A stretch of 64,000 nt of DNA, from NCBI RefSeq assembly GCF_030063305.1, contig NZ_JASISV010000001.1, forward strand, positions 434,001 to 498,000, read 5' to 3'. Positions within the stretch are counted from its first letter, which is position 1, and each line of letters opens with the position of its first letter. Source of the stretch: Salinibacterium sp. G-O1 (GTDB lineage Bacteria; Actinomycetota; Actinomycetes; Actinomycetales; Microbacteriaceae). A program made the translations under genes and the position numbers. Positions 42,279 through 50,673 of this stretch are shown here, in pieces. The notes beneath the pieces are model-generated. The model was given only the letters and a program-made list of their open reading frames with translations, was not told where the DNA came from and did no database searches.

Positions 42279-43151
42279 CTACGGACGGGCGAGGTGCGGC
42301 GAGACTGTCGCGCCGAAGCTCGTCGCCGTGCGTCGGATGGTCTCGCCCGGCTCGGTGGCCCACACGTCGGCGTTGAAGATCTCCACCTCGATGTCCCGGT
42401 CGTAACCGGTGTCGATCACCGCTCGCGTCAGGGTGTCAAAATCGATGATTCCCTCGCCGGGGTAATGACGCGAGAGCAGCACGTCGACGGGCAGCGGCGT
42501 CTTCCAGTCGCAGACCTGATACGTCGCGATGCGCCCCTCCTCACCCGCTCGGGCAATCTGGCCGAGAACATCCGGATCCCACCAGATGTGAAATGTGTCG
42601 ACGGCCACCCCGACAACTGCCGGATCGAAGTCGGCGGCCATGTCCAGTGCCTGACCGAGCGTCGAGACGACCGCGCGGTCCGACGCGAACATCGGATGTA
42701 GCGGCTCGATCGCGAGCGTGACACCCGCCGCCGCGGCACCCGGAGCCAGCTCGCCCAGAGCATCGCGCACGCGCTCGCGGGCACCGATCAGATCGCGTGA
42801 ACCGTCGGGCAGCCCCCCGGCGACCAGCACCAAAACCGCGGTCGATCCTTCGGCCCCTGCGCTCGCGAGGGCTGCGGTCTCCTCGATGGCGACGCGGTTG
42901 TCATCGATCGATGCGCGGCGCGCGGCGCCCTCAGGCATCGTGAAAAAGCCGCCGCGGCACAGGGTGGTGAACCGCAGCCCCGAATCCGTCAGCATCGCTG
43001 ATGCCGTGGCGAGGCCCACCTCCTGCACGGGCTCGCGCCAGAGGCCGATCGCCTGGACTCCGCCAGCGCGCGTGACCTGCAGCGCTGTGGCGAGGTCGGC
43101 GTGTTTGATGGTGGCCTGGTTGATCGACAGGCGCGGATCCGGGGCGCTCAC
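42279..43151 (-). CDS. Sugar phosphate isomerase/epimerase (xylose-isomerase-like TIM barrel)
   Basis: This 290-residue TIM-barrel protein has the metal-binding residues of the AP_endonuc_2 family: the glutamate in LAIEPLHP, VAVDTFHIWWDPD, YQVCDWK and VEIFNADVW. GTG 43151 overlaps the DUF993 stop (GTGA). Relatives are 3-keto-sugar or hydroxypyruvate isomerases and inosose dehydratases. With DUF993 and Gfo/Idh it makes a three-gene set likely to transform an oxidised sugar. Confidence 0.85.
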   Translation of the reverse strand: MSAPDPRLSINQATIKHADLATALQVTRAGGVQAIGLWREPVQEVGLATASAMLTDSGLRFTTLCRGGFFTMPEGAARRASIDDNRVAIEETAALASAGAEGSTAVLVLVAGGLPDGSRDLIGARERVRDALGELAPGAAAAGVTLAIEPLHPMFASDRAVVSTLGQALDMAADFDPAVVGVAVDTFHIWWDPDVLGQIARAGEEGRIATYQVCDWKTPLPVDVLLSRHYPGEGIIDFDTLTRAVIDTGYDRDIEVEIFNADVWATEPGETIRRTATSFGATVSPHLARP

Positions 43152-44350
43152 GCGTCGACTCCGTTCAGGCGCAGCATCCCATGCCATCGGTGCGCGGCCA
43201 ATTCTGGCTGTTCGAGGGCGTTCGCGGCGTTCGCGAGCTCCACAATGCGTGACAGATGCGGAAGGCTGCGCGCCGAGTGCAATCCGCCCACCATCTGGAA
43301 CGCGCTCTGATGCCCGTTCAGCCACGCGAGGAACGCAACGCCGGTCTTGTAATAGAAGGTAGGCGCCGCGAAAATCTGGCGGCTGAGTGCTTCGGTCGGG
43401 GCGAGGATCTCGAGGTATCGGGCAGAGTCGCCGGCATCCAACGCCTGGACCGCGGCCGATGCGACCGGCGTGATGGCCGCGAATGCACCGAGCAACGCGT
43501 CGGAGTGCTGCCTCGGGCTGCGCGGGTCGCGCTCCGGCTGAGGAGCATCCGGAACATCCGCCCCGCCGATCAAGCCGACGTAGTTGAAGTCGTCGCCGGT
43601 GAACATACGAACGCCCTCCGGGAGGCGTTCACGCACCGACACTTCGGATGCGGCATCCAGCAGGCTCATCTTCACGCCGGCGACCTTGCCGGGGTTCTCC
43701 TGGATGACGTCGAGCAGCACAGTCGCTGCCTCGCTCCAGTCGGCACTGCCGAAGTAGCCGGTGAGCATCGGGTCGAAGGCGGGGCCGAGCCAGTGCAGCA
43801 CGACCGGCGTCGTTGCTGCTGCCAGCACCTCGCGATACACCCTTCGGTAGTCGTCCGCAGACTGGGCCGCGCGGGCGAGGTGACGGCTGGCCATGAGAAC
43901 GGGGCCGGCGCCCTGTTCCTCGGTGAAGTGGAGCTGCTCCTTGTAGGCGTCGATCACCTCGTTCAGCGAGACGACCTCGGCGTCGAGGTGGTCGGTGTTG
44001 ACCCCGACCACGACCGAGCCGCCCTCCTCGCGCGCGGTCTGGGCAGAGCGAGCAATCAGTTCACGCGTTGCGGCAGCATCCAGCCCCATATTGCGCTGAG
44101 CCGTGTCCATCGCATCGGCCACACCGAGGCCCCACGAGTACACTGCGCGACGGAACGCCAGCGTGGCATCCCAGTCGATATCGGCGGGCTGGCCGGGAGT
44201 GTTGTCTGCGTGAATTTTCGGCACCACGTGGGCAGCCGCATAGGCAACGCGACTGCGCAGCGGGGCGTCGGGCTTGGAGTACCCGGGGGAGTCGGCGAGG
44301 TCGACGGTCGATGTCGCACCGGACGCCGCGAGGAGGGTGAGGTGTGGCAT
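43148..44350 (-). CDS. DUF993 family protein
   Basis: This 400-residue protein belongs to DUF993, a TIM-barrel family distantly like dihydrodipicolinate synthase. GAGPVLMASRHLARA, TTPVVLHWLGPAFDPMLTGYFG and KVAGVKMSLLDAASEVSVRERLP are the conserved blocks. The lysine in VAGVKMSLLD takes the place of the Schiff-base lysine of that superfamily. The function is unknown. A retro-aldol role in the same pathway as the neighbouring Gfo/Idh and isomerase genes is a reasonable guess. Confidence 0.82.
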   Translation of the reverse strand: MPHLTLLAASGATSTVDLADSPGYSKPDAPLRSRVAYAAAHVVPKIHADNTPGQPADIDWDATLAFRRAVYSWGLGVADAMDTAQRNMGLDAAATRELIARSAQTAREEGGSVVVGVNTDHLDAEVVSLNEVIDAYKEQLHFTEEQGAGPVLMASRHLARAAQSADDYRRVYREVLAAATTPVVLHWLGPAFDPMLTGYFGSADWSEAATVLLDVIQENPGKVAGVKMSLLDAASEVSVRERLPEGVRMFTGDDFNYVGLIGGADVPDAPQPERDPRSPRQHSDALLGAFAAITPVASAAVQALDAGDSARYLEILAPTEALSRQIFAAPTFYYKTGVAFLAWLNGHQSAFQMVGGLHSARSLPHLSRIVELANAANALEQPELAAHRWHGMLRLNGVDA

Positions 44351-44356
44351 CCGGGG

Positions 44357-45568
44357 TCAGTCCAGCGTCAGCGACGGAAGCTCGATCTTGCGACCCTCGC
44401 GGCTTGACTGCAGACCGGCCTCGGCGAGCAGAACACCTCGCGCGCCGGCGAGCAGGTCGAACTCGTAGGGCGTCTCGAGCACGTACGACTCCAGGAACTC
44501 CTCCCACTGCTGGCGGAATCCGTTCTGGAAAACGTCGTTGACCGGAACCCCTGCCCAGTCGCCGTCGTAGTTGTGGTCGTCTGCCAAGTCGGGGTTCCAA
44601 ACCGGCTTCGGCGTCGCGTTGCGGCTCTGGATCTTTGCGCCGAACAGACCGACGACGGCAGAGCCGTGTGTGCCGTCGACGTGGAACTCGACGAGCTCAT
44701 CGCGATTGACGCGGACGGTCCAGGAGGAGTTGATCTGCGCGACGACGTCTCCGTCGAGTTCGAAGATTCCGTACGCGGCGTCTTCGGCAGTGGCGGTGTA
44801 CGGCTCGCCATTCTCGTCCCAACGGGTCGGGATATGGGTCGAGGCCTGTGCGTACACAGAGTTGACCTTCCCGAAGAGGTTCTCGAGCACGTAGTTCCAG
44901 TGCGGGAACATGTCGACGATGATGCCGCCGCCATCTTCTGCGCGGTAGTTCCAGCTCGGACGCTGGGCGGGCTGCCAGTCGCCTTCGAACACCCAGTAGC
45001 CGAACTCTCCGCGAACGGACAGGATGCGGCCGAAGAAGCCCGAGTCGATGAGGCGCTTGAGCTTCTGCAGCCCAGGAAGGTAGAGCTTGTCGTGCACGAC
45101 GCCGGTCTTGACCCCGGCAGCCTTCGCGAGACGAGCAAGTTCAAGCGCCTCCTCGACGTTCTCGGCGGTGGGCTTCTCGGTGTAGATCGTTTTGCCGGCC
45201 GCGATCGCCTTACGCAGCGCGGTCGACCGCGCCTTCGTCACCAGGAAATCCGCGTAGATCTCCCAGCGGGGGTCGGCGAGCGCTGCGTCCAGATCGCTCG
45301 TGTAATCCTCGATGCCGTGCCGGGCGGCGAGCTCGGCAAGCTTCGCCTCGCTGCGCCCGACGAGAATCGGCTTGACGGTGATCTTCGTGCCGTCGGACAG
45401 CTCGATTCCGCCCTGATCGCGGATGGCGAGGATCGAGCGCATCAGGTGCTGGCGGTATCCCATGCGCCCCGTTGCGCCGTTCATGATGATGCCGATCTCG
45501 CGGACCTGCGGTCCGGTCGACGTCGCCGCCACCGTTGGGGAAACTGATTCTGCCATTGTGCAATCCAT
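44357..45568 (-). CDS. Gfo/Idh/MocA-family oxidoreductase
   Basis: This protein of about 400 residues has the N-terminal Rossmann fold (IGIIMNGATGRMGYRQHL) and the family EKP motif (IYTEKPTAE) with the catalytic lysine, followed by a beta-sheet substrate domain. ATGs at 45568 and 45556 are both possible; neither has a strong ribosome site. It oxidises or epimerises a sugar or cyclitol with NAD(P). It heads the operon with DUF993, the TIM-barrel isomerase and LacI. A LacI-type operator lies 37 bp upstream. Confidence 0.86.
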   Translation of the reverse strand: MDCTMAESVSPTVAATSTGPQVREIGIIMNGATGRMGYRQHLMRSILAIRDQGGIELSDGTKITVKPILVGRSEAKLAELAARHGIEDYTSDLDAALADPRWEIYADFLVTKARSTALRKAIAAGKTIYTEKPTAENVEEALELARLAKAAGVKTGVVHDKLYLPGLQKLKRLIDSGFFGRILSVRGEFGYWVFEGDWQPAQRPSWNYRAEDGGGIIVDMFPHWNYVLENLFGKVNSVYAQASTHIPTRWDENGEPYTATAEDAAYGIFELDGDVVAQINSSWTVRVNRDELVEFHVDGTHGSAVVGLFGAKIQSRNATPKPVWNPDLADDHNYDGDWAGVPVNDVFQNGFRQQWEEFLESYVLETPYEFDLLAGARGVLLAEAGLQSSREGRKIELPSLTLD

Positions 45569-45604
45569 TCGGTTGTGTCCGTTAAGACGGGAAGTCGGGA
45601 TGCG

Positions 45605-45618
45605 GGTAAACGCTTTCC
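45605..45618. promoter_or_regulatory. LacI-type operator copy 1
   Basis: GGTAAACGCTTTCC, symmetrical around a central CG, lies upstream of the Gfo/Idh operon. Four more copies of the same 14-bp pattern occur in this island. Confidence 0.75.
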
Positions 45619-45702
45619 CAGAGTATGCCATGAGCTTGGATGCCCCGCAACCGGTCTCCCGCAAATCGTCGGGGGCGCGAGAACCTGCGCGCAGAGCCGC
45701 GG

Positions 45703-47307
45703 CTACAGCTGCGTGAGCAAGGCAAAGCTCCAGGGCTGCAGGGTTATGTCGAGTGTGAGGGCGCCCTCCGAGGCCGCGTACTCCTCGACGCGCAGTGCGC
45801 GCGCGCTCTCGTCGATCGCGGCCTGATCTGCGCGACTGAGGTTCGCGGGCGACCCGCGGTCCGTCCACGCAGCGATCGCGTTCCCTGACGACTCATCGAC
45901 GACCTCGAGGCGGAATCGGGCATCGGGGGCAAGCCCATCGATGCGCACCGAAACTGCTCGAGGGGTGCCGGTGGCGAGCGTGGCCCTGGCGATGTCGCGG
46001 GAATCGATCGATGCCGGAACCGTCAGCGTTACCTCGGCGGGGTAGTGAAAGAGTGCTCCGACGAGCTTTCCGTCCTCGCTTCGGCGGGTCAGTGCCCCGA
46101 CGTCGGTCGTGGCAAGCAGCTCGTCACCGAGTTCGGCCAGAAAACGGTAGGCGTGATAGGTCGGTTTCGGAATGCCGTGGTGGGTAAGCAGCCCAAAGCC
46201 TCCATGGAATGGCTCCTGGCCTCCGCCCTCTTCCTCGAAAATGTCAGTGAAGGCCCAGTATGCGAGCGAGTCGACGAGGCCGATGGTGTCAAGGTTCGCC
46301 TTGAGCACGAACGTCCCCGCCTGCAGATGGTCGTGCGTGTGGTCTCGCGAGCTGGACGACGACGACCATTCGGTGAGGTGGATTTCAGCATCCGGGTAGT
46401 GGCTCTCGTTGACGAGCGTGCGCAGCAGGCGGAGGTCGCGCGCGGTGGCGTTGACATCACGGGTCAGCTTCGCGCCCTGCCCGTGCCCGTCGAGAGCCCA
46501 ATCAGTCGGGTACGGATGCACGGAAATGAAGTCGACCGGAAGGCTCTCCTGTTCAGTGAACGCGAGGAACTCGGCGAGCCAGACGGGCTTCCACTCGAGC
46601 GCCGAAAGGTCTTCTGCTGCGAGCACCATCGCGTGCTGAGATGTGTCTTCGGTTTCTCCATCGAAACGGGCATCGGGCACGAAGTTGCTGGTGGCAGGGC
46701 CGCCCACGCGAAGCGCGGTGTCGACGCTCTTGACGGCGCGAGCGGCGCGCTTGTACATCTCGAGGTACTCCGCGCGTGTGCCGCGGAAGAAGGGTGCAAG
46801 ATTTGGTTCGTTCCACACTTCGAAGTACCACGTGCGGATCTCGTCGATTCCGTAGCGGTCCCGCCAGTGTTCCACTGTGCGAAGAACCAGCTGCTCCCAT
46901 TTGTCGAAGTCGGTGGGAGGACTGCCGTTGGCGCGCCACCAGAACCCGGTGGCAGTGTGGACAGCGATCTCGCTGGGCATGAACCCAAACTCGACGAACG
47001 GGCGGATGCCGCTTTCCAGCAGCGCGTCGAACAGCACATCCATGTACTGGAACGATGGAGCGACCTGGCCGGACTCATCCTCGCGATAGACGAACATGTC
47101 GTCGTGGAACAGGCCGTGGAAGCGCAGGTACCTGAAGCCCTGCACCTCGATAACCTCACGAAGCTGGCGCTGCCAGTCTGCTCGAAGTCCCTCATTTGCT
47201 CGGCCAGCACCCGCGACGAGGTTCCAGTGATGCCGAAACGGGGTTCCATCGCCGCCAACGTGGGCACTCAGAATTGAGGGGTCTGAGGTGGGTTCTGTGG
47301 GGGCCAT
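45703..47307 (-). CDS. GH39 family glycoside hydrolase (beta-xylosidase-like)
   Basis: This 534-residue protein has the GH39 clan-A barrel: acid/base E167 in WNEPN and nucleophile E313 in HLTEWSSSS, with FGFMPSE between. GH39 contains beta-xylosidases and alpha-L-iduronidases. There is no signal peptide, so it acts on imported oligosaccharide in the cytosol. ATG 47307 is chosen because GGAGA lies six bases upstream and the operator at 47335 would overlap longer starts. It is divergent from the SGNH esterase gene. Confidence 0.88.
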   Translation of the reverse strand: MAPTEPTSDPSILSAHVGGDGTPFRHHWNLVAGAGRANEGLRADWQRQLREVIEVQGFRYLRFHGLFHDDMFVYREDESGQVAPSFQYMDVLFDALLESGIRPFVEFGFMPSEIAVHTATGFWWRANGSPPTDFDKWEQLVLRTVEHWRDRYGIDEIRTWYFEVWNEPNLAPFFRGTRAEYLEMYKRAARAVKSVDTALRVGGPATSNFVPDARFDGETEDTSQHAMVLAAEDLSALEWKPVWLAEFLAFTEQESLPVDFISVHPYPTDWALDGHGQGAKLTRDVNATARDLRLLRTLVNESHYPDAEIHLTEWSSSSSSRDHTHDHLQAGTFVLKANLDTIGLVDSLAYWAFTDIFEEEGGGQEPFHGGFGLLTHHGIPKPTYHAYRFLAELGDELLATTDVGALTRRSEDGKLVGALFHYPAEVTLTVPASIDSRDIARATLATGTPRAVSVRIDGLAPDARFRLEVVDESSGNAIAAWTDRGSPANLSRADQAAIDESARALRVEEYAASEGALTLDITLQPWSFALLTQL

Positions 47308-47334
47308 GACGAGTCTCCGATCGCTTTTCATCAT

Positions 47335-47348
47335 GGTAACCGCTTTCC
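47335..47348. promoter_or_regulatory. LacI-type operator copy 2
   Basis: GGTAACCGCTTTCC lies between the divergent GH39 and SGNH genes and differs at one base from copy 1. It probably controls both genes. Confidence 0.78.
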
Positions 47349-47415
47349 GCAATGGCGTATGCTGCTCAGCTACGGCCATCCTTCTCGCGGGCCGGAATTG
47401 ACTGAGGGGATGACG

Positions 47416-48645
47416 ATGACGTCAACGTCAACGACAACGGCTCCGGCGGGCGCGATCCACCCGGACGCCACCCGGGCGGCCAGCGGTTTGGTCGACATCC
47501 CACTCGTCGGGGGACCCCTGACCATCCGGGGCGCAGTGTGGATCGAACCCACAGAACGGGGCATTTTTCCCCGGCGCTACCTGCCTCCCGCAGCCCACCG
47601 GTTCGTCGATGAATTCATGCGCGCAACGATGAGTCAATCGGCTGGCATTCGCATCGCGTTCCGCACGGCGGCGCGGCAGATCGAGCTACGGGTGTTGAGT
47701 ACGAGACTTGCGGACTTCGTCGACGCGCCCCCGACCATGGCGACCTACGACATCTGTGCGAACGGCGAAGTAGTGAGCACGGCTTCCTCAGACATCGGGA
47801 CCCGGCTGGTCCTCGTCGATCGAAATCTGAGCGCGGTGGTCGCCGGCGGGGAGGCGATTCTAAACTTCGCGCTCGATGGGCAGGAGCGGGAGTACGAGTT
47901 GTGGTTGCCGTATGCCGACGAGGTGGAGTTGCGCGGATTTCGGGCGGACGCGCCGGTGCTGGCATCCAGCGCGCCGAGCCGGCCTCGATGGGTGCATCAC
48001 GGCAGCTCGATCAGCCATGGGTACGTCGCATCGAGAACCACCCGCACCTGGCCGACTATGGTCGCGCAGGCCAGCGATCTCGAGCTGGTCAACCTGTCGT
48101 ATGCCGGCAACGCAATGCTCGACCAGTCGACGGCGCGCACCATCCGCGACACCCCCGCCGCCGTCATCTCGGTGAAGCTCGGCATCAACGTCGTCAATGG
48201 CGACGTCATGCGCCTGCGAGCATTTCGAAGTGCCGTTCACGGATTTCTCGACACCATTCGCGACGGTCATCCGGACACCCCGCTGCTGGTCATCTCGCCC
48301 GTGTGCTGCCCGCCGGTCGAGACGACGCCCGGTCCGACGGTGCGCACGGGAAGCGGCGACACCGCGTGGTTCGAATCGGCCGGGAGTGTCGATGACGTCG
48401 CTGCGGGAAAGCTCAGCCTGCAGGTCATCCGCCGCGAACTGGCTGACATCGTCGCTCACCGTTTCAGGCACGACCCGCACATCGGATACCTGGACGGGTC
48501 TGACCTGTACGGCACGTCCGACAACCTCCGACAGCCCATGCCCGACAACCTGCATCCGGCCGACGATGTCAACGAACTGATTGCCGAACGATTCGCAGCG
48601 GCCGCCTTCGGCGCCAACGGATGGACGCCGAGGTCTTCGCTGTGA
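47416..48645 (+). CDS. SGNH-fold carbohydrate esterase
   Basis: This 409-residue protein has an N-terminal beta-sandwich of about 190 residues and a C-terminal SGNH hydrolase. The catalytic serine is S198 in HHGSSISHG, the block-III asparagine is in LGINVVNGD, and D377 and H380 lie in DNLHPADD. This is the layout of two-domain deacetylases of the CE2/SsfX3 kind. It has no signal peptide. ATG 47416 is chosen for its spacing from GAGGGG. It likely removes acyl groups from imported oligosaccharide. The stop overlaps the next start. Confidence 0.85.
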   Translation: MTSTSTTTAPAGAIHPDATRAASGLVDIPLVGGPLTIRGAVWIEPTERGIFPRRYLPPAAHRFVDEFMRATMSQSAGIRIAFRTAARQIELRVLSTRLADFVDAPPTMATYDICANGEVVSTASSDIGTRLVLVDRNLSAVVAGGEAILNFALDGQEREYELWLPYADEVELRGFRADAPVLASSAPSRPRWVHHGSSISHGYVASRTTRTWPTMVAQASDLELVNLSYAGNAMLDQSTARTIRDTPAAVISVKLGINVVNGDVMRLRAFRSAVHGFLDTIRDGHPDTPLLVISPVCCPPVETTPGPTVRTGSGDTAWFESAGSVDDVAAGKLSLQVIRRELADIVAHRFRHDPHIGYLDGSDLYGTSDNLRQPMPDNLHPADDVNELIAERFAAAAFGANGWTPRSSL

Positions 48646-50648
48646 CCGCGATCACCACACCTGAGCCGTTCCTTGCCCGCCGATCCATCCATCTCGACTT
48701 CCACACATCACCTCTCATCCAACCGATCGGCACCGCGTTCGACGCGGCGGAGTTCGCGGACAGGTTCGAAGCACTGAGGGTCGACTCGGTCACTCTCTTT
48801 GCCAAGTGCCATCACGGCCAGCTCTACTACGACACCGACCGCGCCGAGCGGCATCCCGGCCTAGGGGAGCTTGACCTCTTGCGGGAACAGGTCGAGGCGC
48901 TGCGCGGCAAGGGCATCCGCAGTCCGCTGTACCTGAGCGTGCTGTTCGACGAGCATGCCGCCGCACTCCACCCCGAGTGGGTCGCCGTCGACGAGCGCCG
49001 CAACCCCGTCCGGGTGGATTCTCACGGGGTCCCCGGCTGGCACATCCTCGACATGACAAGCCCTTACCGTGACTACCTTGCCGAGCAGATCACCGATGTT
49101 CTCGAGCGGTTCCCCGATGCCGATGGATTCTTCTACGACATCTGCTTCGACCAGCCAGGGTTCTCATCGACATTTCGCGCGACAGCGCAGGCGATGGGAC
49201 TCGATCCCGACCGGGAGGCGGATCGCGCTACCGCTGCGCAGGGAGTGTCGCACGAGTACATGGCGCGCTACCGCGACCTGGTGCAAGGCACCGGGCGCGA
49301 TGGCACTCCGCGCTCCGTGTTCTTCAACTCCCGGCCGCGACTGCACCTCGCCGCCGAGAAGGAGTTCTGCACCCACGACGAGGTCGAGGCGTTGCCGACC
49401 GGCGGCTGGGGCTACACGTATGCCCCCTATGTCGCACGCAACGTTCTGCCCATTCAGCCCCGCGCGCTGGGCATGACCGGCCGCTTCTTCGGCAGCTGGG
49501 GAGACAGCGCCAGCCTGCACCCGGAAGCCGCACTCGTGTATGAGGCGCTGCAGATGGTCTCGCTCGGCATGGGGATCTGCATCGGCGACTCGCTTCCCGC
49601 TTCTGGTCGCTCTCATCCGGCGGTCACCGATCGGCTCACGGGGCCGTTCGCCTATGTCGAGAAGGTTCAGGATGTCGCGAAGGGGTACCAGCGCGTCGTC
49701 GAGGTGGGCGTCATCCGGCCCGTTCCTTCGGGAGCGGACGTTCACGATGTCGACGCCCCTGGCGCAGGAGAGCTCGGCGCGCTTCGGCTTCTCACCTCGA
49801 TGGGGCTGAGTTTCGATTTCGTGGCTCCCGGTCATGACCTGACTGACTACAGGGCGGTCGTCATCCTCTCCGGAGTTGTGCTCGATCCCGCTATGCGCCT
49901 GGAGCTTGAGAGGTTCATCGCGGGTGGGGGCTCGGTGTTTTTCTCGGGCATTCTGGCGGGCGACGAAGATTGGGTTGCCGACGTTCAGGGGTTGCGTCCG
50001 ATTGACGCACCCGCGTTCGAGCGTGAGTTCTTCCGTCCCGTGCCGCAACACACGGGGCTTCCCGACTTCGACTTTGTCACCCCTGGGTCGATCCGTCGGA
50101 TGCAACCACACCCGGACGCACTCGTTCTCGCGACCGTCACCGAGCCATTCTTCGACAGGACTGCGCAGTCGTTCAGCGGCCATGAGTACACGCCCGCAGG
50201 TGCCGCGACCGAGCATCCGGCAATGCTGGTTCACCACGCTGTGGCGACCTCACTGTTCCCCGTGCTCGAGGCGTATGGGCGCCTCGGCGTGCCCGAGTAC
50301 GCCGATCTCGCGGCCGCGGCCATCCGCACGATCATGCCGACTCCCGCCGTGCGGCTGGCGGGTCCGAGCCACCTCGAGGTTGCCCTGCACAGTGCGCCGG
50401 ATTCGGCGCTGCTGCACCTCATCAGCTTCCTTCCGTCACGTCGCGCGATGTCAGACGTGGAGACAGTGCTCGAGCCGATACCGGTTGTTGAGCTCGTCGT
50501 CGAGCTACGGTCGGATCGTGCCCCGAGTGCCGTCACGCGACCACTCGAGGGCGACGCCGTGCCCTTCACCTACGCCGACGGGTACGTCAGGTGCGAAGTA
50601 TCGTTTGCAACCGGCCACACGATGCTGGTCGTGCAGTACCCCGTGTGA
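48642..50648 (+). CDS. Putative glycoside hydrolase (GHL6-like barrel with beta-galactosidase trimerisation-like domain)
   Basis: This 668-residue protein begins with a TIM-barrel region (SIHLDFHTSPLIQPIG, VTLFAKCHHGQLYYDT, GFFYDICFDQPG) like the hypothetical glycosyl hydrolase family GHL6. A middle domain (LRLLTSMGLSFDFVAPGHDLTDYRAVVILSG) resembles the beta-galactosidase trimerisation domain. A beta-rich C-terminus follows. The aspartate in FFYDICFD is a candidate catalytic residue. No signal peptide is seen. GTG 48642 overlaps the esterase stop (GTGA). The exact sugar specificity is unknown; alpha-L-fucosidase-type activity has been suggested for similar folds, but I cannot confirm it. Confidence 0.78.
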   Translation: MTAITTPEPFLARRSIHLDFHTSPLIQPIGTAFDAAEFADRFEALRVDSVTLFAKCHHGQLYYDTDRAERHPGLGELDLLREQVEALRGKGIRSPLYLSVLFDEHAAALHPEWVAVDERRNPVRVDSHGVPGWHILDMTSPYRDYLAEQITDVLERFPDADGFFYDICFDQPGFSSTFRATAQAMGLDPDREADRATAAQGVSHEYMARYRDLVQGTGRDGTPRSVFFNSRPRLHLAAEKEFCTHDEVEALPTGGWGYTYAPYVARNVLPIQPRALGMTGRFFGSWGDSASLHPEAALVYEALQMVSLGMGICIGDSLPASGRSHPAVTDRLTGPFAYVEKVQDVAKGYQRVVEVGVIRPVPSGADVHDVDAPGAGELGALRLLTSMGLSFDFVAPGHDLTDYRAVVILSGVVLDPAMRLELERFIAGGGSVFFSGILAGDEDWVADVQGLRPIDAPAFEREFFRPVPQHTGLPDFDFVTPGSIRRMQPHPDALVLATVTEPFFDRTAQSFSGHEYTPAGAATEHPAMLVHHAVATSLFPVLEAYGRLGVPEYADLAAAAIRTIMPTPAVRLAGPSHLEVALHSAPDSALLHLISFLPSRRAMSDVETVLEPIPVVELVVELRSDRAPSAVTRPLEGDAVPFTYADGYVRCEVSFATGHTMLVVQYPV

Positions 50649-50657
50649 TGCACGCCA

Positions 50658-50673
50658 GACGGCCGATGCCGTC
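50658..50673. terminator. Small hairpin between convergent genes
   Basis: GACGGC-CGAT-GCCGTC lies in the 23-bp gap between the glycosidase and sulfatase genes and overlaps the sulfatase stop. Weak terminator by position only. Confidence 0.35.

Noticed and set aside
42269-42284. GTAGTATT half-site near the LacI (1) start
   Set aside because: Only one half of the RpiR-type site is present, and it overlaps the stop codon of the TIM-barrel gene; likely chance.
46045-47277. 410-residue plus-strand frame opposite GH39
   Set aside because: GH39 has both catalytic glutamates; the antisense frame has no motif.
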